Translations under genes and position numbers: made by a program | Notes under the pieces: generated by a model | Databases searched by the model: none | What the model was told of the DNA's origin: nothing | Seen by the model: the letters and a program-made list of their open reading frames with translations, nothing else | Origin: Streptomyces sp. QL37 | GTDB lineage: Bacteria; Actinomycetota; Actinomycetes; Streptomycetales; Streptomycetaceae | DNA length: 64,000 nt | Reading direction: 5' to 3' | Assembly: GCF_002941025.1 (NCBI RefSeq) | Contig: NZ_PTJS01000001.1 | Location: 1,054,001-1,118,000 of the forward strand | Shown: piece by piece, positions 59,301 through 64,000 of the stretch | Layout of the letters: each line of letters starts with the position of its first letter | Position numbering within the stretch: the first letter of the stretch is position 1

Positions 59301-61546
59301 AGGGAGGTGTCGCCCGCGTGCAGGGCCTTGCCGCCGGTGGCGCGGCCGCCACCGGGAAGCGGCAGGCAGACCTTGTCCGAGGTGCCGGAGCCGCTCCAGC
59401 GGGGAGCCTGCTCGCCACCGACGATGAACACCTCGGAGGGGCGGTGCGACCAGTAGCCCCGCTGCTTGCCGTCCTCCCACCAGATGACCAGCAACTCGCC
59501 GTCGGCGTACCGGAAGGAAAGCGTCCGCCATTGGTCGGCGGTGGCGGGCAGCCGCAGGCTGTGCCGCAGCAGAACGCCGTCCGGGCCGACGACGACGGCG
59601 CGTCGGGGCGTGTTCAGGATCAGCGCGGGCCAGGCACCGGTGACGCCGACTCCCTCCGAGCGGCGGTGCCGAGGACCCGCGGCGGCGGCCTCGGCGGCCT
59701 CGGCGGCCAGTTCGGTGTAGGCCTCGTCCAGTGCGGACCAGCCCAGTTCGTCCAGGACGCCGGTACGCAGGGTGGAGGCGAGCAGCGGCACGACGTCGTG
59801 GCCCTGGAGGAGTCGCACGGCTTCCGGGGCGACATCCGCGACCACGGCGCGGAACGCCGAGAGCCTGTTGAGAGCGGTGTGCAGCCCGGGGAGCCCTCGG
59901 GCGGCCGTGTACTCCTCGGCGCAGGCGGTCAGCCATTTCCGCAGGATTTCGGAGAGCACCGGGTGCTTCGCCAGCTTCGTCATGCCGGCGTCGTCCAGCC
60001 GCTGACGTTGCCCGCCGCCGAGGGCGCCGACGGTCCGGCTCAGAAGGGCGCGGAAGAACGGCCGTTCGGCGACGGCGACGAGGTCCCGCTCGCCGGGCGC
60101 GGTGTCGGTGAGCCACGGGCCGAGCAGGAGCCCAGGGAACTGCGCGGTGCCCGCGTCCTGGTCGTCCGGCTCGGCGACGGGGATGCCGGAGGCCAGGCAG
60201 AGGTCGAGAAGGTCGAGGTCGGCGGTGCGCTGCCAGCGGCCCTGGAACAGCTCGACGGGGCGCCCGTCGGCACGCAGCCGGTCCGCCATCCGGGTGGCGA
60301 GGTCGAGGGTCTGCGGGCTTCGGCCCGGGCTGACCCGGTTGCGCCGGCGGTGTGCCTCCCAGCGGGAGAGCCAGTCCGCCGGGGAGACGGGCGGGTCGGA
60401 CGGGGCGGCAGAGCCGGGAGGAGTGTTGTCGGAGGTGTCCGGGCGGCCGGTCAGCAGGTCCTCGGCACCGGACTCGGCCAGCAACGCGAGCCAGCCGGAT
60501 TCGCCGTCCGTGTCCCGGCCGCTCTCGCTGAAGGTCTCCGGGAAGAAGCCGAGGAGCCGGGCGCGCACAGCCGCGTCCTGTAGGGCGAGGGCTGTGAGCG
60601 CGGAGCGGTAGGCCGCCCAGAACGAGGCGGGGGCGCGGACCACTCCCGGGGAGCCGATCAGATCGGCCACCAGGTCGCGTTCGGCGGCCTCGCGGTCCAG
60701 GCCGGCGGCCTTGACCAGCGCGCGTACGTCCTGCGGCAGCGCCGCGTACGGTGGCATGCCGGCGGCGCAGCGCTCGACCAGCAGACGGCGGAACTGCGCC
60801 CAGGCGTCCGCCGGTGCGAGCCGGGCCACCAGGTCCCGCACGTACTGCCGCAGCGCCTTGACGGTCAGCGCGCCGGCGAAGGCGAACTCCAGGAAGACGG
60901 CCCGCTGCCGGTCCTCGTCCACGACCAGCCCGTGCACCCGCTCGGCCTCGCGGGCCTTGCCGAAGAAGGACGCGGCGTAAGTGGTGTTCTCGGCCTGGAG
61001 GAAGAGGCGTGCCACTTGCTCGTAGTAGGTGGGGAGGAAGTGCGGCACGGCACGGCCGAGCCGGGTGCCGAGCTCGTCGAAGCCCTCCTTGGCCGCCCCT
61101 GCTCGGGTCTTGGCCTGCCTGCCCAGCCGCTCGATGTCCTTGACCAGGGCGAGGGCGTGGTGCCCGTTGGCCGGGTCGTTCACCAGCGCCCAGGCCGGGA
61201 AGCCCAGCGTCTCGCGGCGCACCTGGCCCACGACGGTGGCCTCGGCGGTCCGGGCCAGCCCGAGGAACTCCAGGGCCAGGTCCTCGGCTTCGCCGAGGGT
61301 GCCGGGGACGAGCCGGACCACGGGGCGCTCGCCGAGGGCGTGGTGGGTGTAGGTGCGGGCCGTCAGCGTGTCGGCGTCGTCCGCGTGGGTGGTGCCCGCC
61401 GCGAGGATCGCGCCGGCGTCCAGCAGGGCCGCCGCGCGGGCCTCGGCGGCCGGGCCGGAGGCGCCCTCGCCCCGGTCCTGGGCGGGTACGGACACTGTGC
61501 CCGCTGCCACCGTGTTCGTGTCGGTGTTCGTGTTCGTGGTGCTCAT
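56342..61546 (-). CDS. Very large protein of the YehI-type operon, function unknown
   Basis: 1734 aa from ATG 61546, overlapping the DUF4132 stop as ATGA. No signal peptide or transmembrane segments. Residues about 60-330 are helical and TPR-like (YYEQVARLFLQAENTTYAASFFGKAREAERV); the middle has beta-propeller-like stretches with Trp (GVLLRHSLRLPATADQWRTLSFRYADGELLVIWWEDGKQRGYWSH, then EHAVISDGNGYWREG); the C-terminal third is helical. It occupies the place of E. coli YehI/MolR. I do not recognise catalytic motifs. It may be the scaffold or sensor of the vWA-MoxR system. Confidence 0.75.
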   Translation of the reverse strand: MSTTNTNTDTNTVAAGTVSVPAQDRGEGASGPAAEARAAALLDAGAILAAGTTHADDADTLTARTYTHHALGERPVVRLVPGTLGEAEDLALEFLGLARTAEATVVGQVRRETLGFPAWALVNDPANGHHALALVKDIERLGRQAKTRAGAAKEGFDELGTRLGRAVPHFLPTYYEQVARLFLQAENTTYAASFFGKAREAERVHGLVVDEDRQRAVFLEFAFAGALTVKALRQYVRDLVARLAPADAWAQFRRLLVERCAAGMPPYAALPQDVRALVKAAGLDREAAERDLVADLIGSPGVVRAPASFWAAYRSALTALALQDAAVRARLLGFFPETFSESGRDTDGESGWLALLAESGAEDLLTGRPDTSDNTPPGSAAPSDPPVSPADWLSRWEAHRRRNRVSPGRSPQTLDLATRMADRLRADGRPVELFQGRWQRTADLDLLDLCLASGIPVAEPDDQDAGTAQFPGLLLGPWLTDTAPGERDLVAVAERPFFRALLSRTVGALGGGQRQRLDDAGMTKLAKHPVLSEILRKWLTACAEEYTAARGLPGLHTALNRLSAFRAVVADVAPEAVRLLQGHDVVPLLASTLRTGVLDELGWSALDEAYTELAAEAAEAAAAGPRHRRSEGVGVTGAWPALILNTPRRAVVVGPDGVLLRHSLRLPATADQWRTLSFRYADGELLVIWWEDGKQRGYWSHRPSEVFIVGGEQAPRWSGSGTSDKVCLPLPGGGRATGGKALHAGDTSLPTEHAVISDGNGYWREGHQGTQRVWLEYDPAGGTHGRASLPAFLRTGVRDGTRLLTEHCQVLPLQPGLETTPFGTDGTVLGRWVRRTVTEPGTAAPADGHRIAAGTPDGRTVTLPHPLPDGGSPVPLGALALPGGSRPVVALRHRSVEAHPADTDGVGGGLWSVIPGSSGGNNAAGTPYLPPVAYWHALRPRDERGSAALRDMTDSRADELFKEVVDAVAQHTEAFRAVEEYTGPSVRELSEEAVARALPEVSDTRLRAGVTAIVRNAVDRAVAIFRYLEPPQAAQPATPRTTARTHGMFFDHSPEHGDDVTLRNASAWGSKRMHGHWGGVGSRWTVIRQILAINHVLGGEPAFGPAIPSKTPFTAVDGWQRDEYTVPADALAWTFLLDELPELAYRAASEATAPEHRAGLLVLLDTLAAGPLADPAGTVRQVELVEPFVGGASGPGRPEAVHRLGQVLRKGARTVVVVAHRGRNSREDAARWLALDHDPTGVFGPVPGFTLDREHVHRQGIDPDRLTRLTALVRERGPAPWRPEAVEAFHTATGIGPLQAAALLSAAVEEPGTEALALLGAKARAFEAAQARLAALPSDDRHALLRALLPADPAELWSTGPDVRTAAEVWEKRLASLVRVPEELDLDLSGTTPGAVDLILNAGSRTWLAHGTEVQDGTGRPGLRRVSARGVVHTALTALRTVAYTLPYGHPLRAHLPVGLAALRARLADPDLVLDLGLDWTESGGSIGPVVRAAHGLPGSGGAGADGLVRAGTALLLVPIHGDNERLLIRPAGLTGPDDPAFGLVEGTVGPHSTGDLLALRALLGEETDALASAGAPDGSQHHPAQDPTRTVPDLVAEAADALGLSADAAALYLMLLALPDPTDRNCVRWTGWKPARVKQARAELAATDLVVEAKRSRAGRTLFLPCGWLERGAPGLPLETWKECLYPVAGSTRTLPHLPVPALFAAAWAQVRGGDAPAFEELDTRASRKGRRR

Positions 61547-62403
61547 GCCGCCCGCTCCTCGTCCGCCACGTCGCGGCCGGCGTAGAGCGCCGCCGCCATG
61601 CGCATGCCCTCGGACCACGCGACGGGGCCGACCTCGGCTGCCGTCAGCGCGCGCCCCGCAGGGTCGGTCCAGCCCAGGGGGCCGGTCTCGGTGCCGTACT
61701 CGTCGTATCCGTCGTGCTCGCCGATCCAGATGCGCGCCTCGGCGGTGGCCCCGTCCTCGATGACCGGGCAGACCGCGTATCCGCCGCGCGCCCGGTACCC
61801 GAGCTGGGTGACGCGGCCGTGCAGGAAGCGCAGTTCCTTGAACACGCCACCGGCGTAGGTGTCCACGGAGGTGGTGTCCGGGGCGAGGCCGGGCGGGCGG
61901 CGCCACACCTCGCGGAACAACTGCTCCACGTTCTGGCGCACTCCCAGTTCGACGGCGAACTCCCGCAGGTCGTCGAGGTCGTCGAGGAGGACGGGGTGGG
62001 GCACGCTGACGACGTCCGGGGTGATGCGGACCGTGTCGCCGTCCAGGTCGACGAGGCCGAGACCGCGGTCGGGGTCGACGTCGCGCAGGAACCCGGCGAC
62101 CCCGCCGTCCGCGCCGGTGACCACCACGTCCCGCAGGGCCGCCTGCCACGCCGGGTCGGGCCAGACCTGGGCGAGCACGGCTGTGGGGACGGGCAACGAA
62201 CGCACCATCCACTGCTCGACGTCGGTCAGGCACCGGCGTTCGTGCCGCTCCAGCCACTCGGTCAACTGCCGGAATCCGATGACCGCCGGGTCGTCCTTCA
62301 ATCTGGCCGGAACGGACTTCAGCCGCCGGCCCTTCCCGTTGCGGCAGACCACCTTGCCCGCCTCCAGGGCGACTTCGTAGTCGCCCGCCGGAACCCACCC
62401 CAT
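61543..62403 (-). CDS. Stand-alone DUF4132-type protein
   Basis: 286 aa from ATG 62403, which has GGGGGAG; the frame is open further upstream without a start signal. The C-terminal half (VPHPVLLDDLDDLREFAVELGVRQNVEQLFREVWRRP, FKELRFLHGRVTQLGYRARGGY) matches the DUF4132 pattern (hP..L...EL..W...L......QPf.Q..R). In enterobacteria DUF4132 is the end of the large YehI/MolR protein; here it is a separate first gene. Function unknown. Confidence 0.75.
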   Translation of the reverse strand: MGWVPAGDYEVALEAGKVVCRNGKGRRLKSVPARLKDDPAVIGFRQLTEWLERHERRCLTDVEQWMVRSLPVPTAVLAQVWPDPAWQAALRDVVVTGADGGVAGFLRDVDPDRGLGLVDLDGDTVRITPDVVSVPHPVLLDDLDDLREFAVELGVRQNVEQLFREVWRRPPGLAPDTTSVDTYAGGVFKELRFLHGRVTQLGYRARGGYAVCPVIEDGATAEARIWIGEHDGYDEYGTETGPLGWTDPAGRALTAAEVGPVAWSEGMRMAAALYAGRDVADEERAA

Positions 62404-62659
62404 GCGCTGTTCTCCCCCTTGTACGGACGGCCGCCGAACCGGCGGCACGCTGATGAGACCCGTCGACGGCAACGCACCGTGACGAGTGGGACAGACTCTA
62501 GGCGGCCCCAGTGACAATCGGTTCGGGCGCCTCCGTTTCGCCGTACGGGCCCGAGCCCTGAGGTCATGGGCGAGTTCGCCGGCCGGAGCTCCGGCTCAGG
62601 CCGGCAGGACGACCGGGTACAGTGCGCGCCGGCAGCCTGGTTCCTTGAGGAGGGGAAGC
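62404..62659. other. Divergent spacer between the YehI-type operon and the phosphoesterase gene
   Basis: About 255 bp. Apart from the two ribosome sites I see no palindrome or promoter box that I can defend. Confidence 0.4.
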
Positions 62660-63880
62660 GTGACCGACACCGACGAAGCCCGATCCGCGGACGGTGCGGC
62701 TCCTGCGGCCCGGCCGAGCCGACTGAGCCGCCTGATGCGCTTCATCCCTTTGATCGCCCCGATCCTGCTGTGGTCCGTGCCCTGCTGGGTGCTCCTGCAC
62801 GCAGGCCAGCACTGGCCGCTCCCCGTGGCGCTGGGCGGCACCGCCCTCTTCGTCCTCGGTCTGGTCACCATGCCGCTCGCGATGGTGCGCGGCCACGGCC
62901 GGCGCCAGCAGGACCGGGCGGCGATCGTCGGGGACACGCTCCTGGGGGCCGGCTGGATCCTGTTCACCTGGTCCGTCCTGTTCGGCGTCCTGCTGCGCCC
63001 CGCCCTGGCCGTGGCCGGCGTGGGCGACGGGCAGAGCCGGGCCCGGATCGTCACCTGGGCGGTGCTCGGTGTGGCCGCCGCGCTGCTCGCCTGGGGGTAC
63101 GCCGAGGCCCGCCGGGTGCCGCGGGTGCGCCGGCTCGACGTCCGACTCCCGCGCCTGGGAGCCGGCTTGGACGGCACCCGCGTGGTCCTCATCACCGACA
63201 CGCATTACGGCCCTCTCGACCGCGCCCGCTGGTCGGAGCGGGTCTGCGCGAAGGTCAACACGCTGGACGCCGACCTGGTCTGCCACACCGGCGACATCGC
63301 GGACGGCACGGCGCAACGCCGCCGCGCCCAAGCCGCTCCGCTGGGCACCGTGCGAGCCACCCGGGCACGGGTCTACGTCACCGGGAACCACGAGTACTAC
63401 AGCGAGGCCCAGGGCTGGGTCGACCTGATGGACGAGCTGGGCTGGGAGCCGCTGCGCAATCGTCACCTGCTGCTCGAACGCGGCGGCGACACCCTCGTGG
63501 TCGCCGGGGTGGATGACGTCACGGCGGAGTCCTCCGGCCTGGCGGGCCACCGCGCCCACCTCACCGGAGCCCTGGCCGGCGCCGATCCGGACCTGCCCGT
63601 CCTGCTCCTGGCCCACCAGCCCAAGTTCGTCGACCGGGCCGCGGCAGGCGGTGTCGACCTCCAGCTGTCGGGCCACACCCACGGCGGCCAGATCTGGCCC
63701 TTCCACCACCTGGTCCGCATCGACCAGCCCGCCCTCGCCGGCCTCAGCCGCCACGGCGCCCGCACCCTCCTCTACACCAGCCGCGGCACCGGTTTCTGGG
63801 GCCCGCCGTTCCGCGTCTTCGCTCCCAGCGAGATCACTCTGCTCGTGCTCCGCTCACCGCACCTGCCCACCTCGCCGTAG
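62660..63880 (+). CDS. Membrane-anchored calcineurin-like metallophosphoesterase
   Basis: 406 aa from GTG 62660, preceded by GAGGAGGGGAA. Four to five hydrophobic segments fill residues about 25-145. The phosphoesterase domain has all five motifs: DTHYG (DxH), GDIADG, GNHEYY, LLLAHQP and GHTHGGQIWP. Such proteins (YkuE-like) hydrolyse phosphodiesters, often at the outer membrane face; the substrate is unknown. Divergent from the DUF4132 operon, with about 255 bp between starts. Confidence 0.9.
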   Translation: MTDTDEARSADGAAPAARPSRLSRLMRFIPLIAPILLWSVPCWVLLHAGQHWPLPVALGGTALFVLGLVTMPLAMVRGHGRRQQDRAAIVGDTLLGAGWILFTWSVLFGVLLRPALAVAGVGDGQSRARIVTWAVLGVAAALLAWGYAEARRVPRVRRLDVRLPRLGAGLDGTRVVLITDTHYGPLDRARWSERVCAKVNTLDADLVCHTGDIADGTAQRRRAQAAPLGTVRATRARVYVTGNHEYYSEAQGWVDLMDELGWEPLRNRHLLLERGGDTLVVAGVDDVTAESSGLAGHRAHLTGALAGADPDLPVLLLAHQPKFVDRAAAGGVDLQLSGHTHGGQIWPFHHLVRIDQPALAGLSRHGARTLLYTSRGTGFWGPPFRVFAPSEITLLVLRSPHLPTSP

Positions 63881-63916
63881 ACCGGACGGGACGACGCGTC
63901 CGCCGGGAGCCGCTCT

Positions 63917-64000
63917 TCACCGCCCGGCGTCGGCGACCCACTCCGTGAAGCGTTCCAGCAGGCGCCTGCCTGTCGGGTTCTCTTCGGACAGGATCGTGAC
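63917..64000 (-). CDS. C-terminal end of an unidentified gene (right edge)
   Basis: The last 27 codons of a minus-strand gene: VTILSEENPTGRRLLERFTEWVADAGR, stop TGA at 63917-63919. The Arg-x-Leu-x-x-Phe-x-x-Trp-Val pattern is like the end of LysR-family regulators, but this is too short for a call. Confidence 0.5.
   Translation of the reverse strand, partial: VTILSEENPTGRRLLERFTEWVADAGR

Noticed and set aside
1..64000. tRNA, rRNA or attachment sites
   Set aside because: I looked for typical tRNA arms and CCA-adjacent T-loops (GGTTCGAATCC-like) and found none I could support.

Overview
The window looks like a stretch of Streptomyces (or close relative) chromosome. GC is very high throughout, most genes show strong third-position G/C, and the gene families are typical of streptomycetes: LacI-regulated secreted glycosidases, a CYP157/CYP154-type P450 pair, a DasR-type operator, a double-MerR regulator, and MoxR/NB-ARC conflict operons. 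I see no rRNA, tRNA, CRISPR array or origin.

Layout. (1) 1-3856: the end of a polysaccharide-utilisation cluster: partial GH42 beta-galactosidase, GH95 alpha-L-fucosidase and secreted GH12 endoglucanase, a set that fits xyloglucan. (2) 3914-5918: erythromycin-esterase-like enzyme divergent from a double-MerR regulator. (3) 5970-17306: one long minus-strand operon: VMAP-type protein, MoxR AAA+ ATPase, SAV_2336/NB-ARC/TPR protein, alpha/beta-hydrolase, caspase-EAD2 protein, a small peptide gene and an HExxH-type peptide hydroxylase. It reads as an NTPase-controlled conflict (self-killing) system joined to a peptide-modification module. (4) 17463-27665: pectin/arabinan region: LacI repressor with two operators, pectin methylesterase and three GH43 enzymes, interrupted by two translationally coupled P450s. 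(5) 27735-31, i.e. up to 32025: small accessory genes (unknown protein, lipoprotein, two alpha/beta-hydrolases, CGNR regulator). (6) 32131-38623: probable defence island: a fused GmrSD-like (DUF262-DUF1524) nuclease converging on a three-gene cassette of a J-like protein, a GrpE-like protein and an Hsp70 fused to a NYN/PIN-type ribonuclease-like domain. (7) 38816-43291: unknown protein, AraC regulator, VOC protein, GAF regulator and ExaC-type aldehyde dehydrogenase. (8) 43546-48745: a region with decay: internally deleted hydrolase, AA10 LPMO with a DasR site and structured leader, wrecked GH19 chitinase, IS630-type remnant, MerR/imine-reductase pair, TetR/DUF1772 pair. (9) 48738-62403: six-gene minus-strand operon equivalent to E. 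coli yehI-L-M-P-Q (DUF4132 protein, 1734-aa protein, AAA+ ATPase, DUF5682, vWA, SWIM). Its DUF5682/vWA junction is broken by a 527-bp inverted repeat. (10) 62660-64000: membrane metallophosphoesterase and the last codons of another gene.

The strongest candidates for something little described are the Hsp70-NYN/GrpE-like/J-like cassette (34042-38623) and the MoxR/NB-ARC/caspase operon that ends in a peptide gene plus HExxH hydroxylase without a radical SAM partner (5970-17306). Function calls rest on reading motifs by eye; no database search was run.
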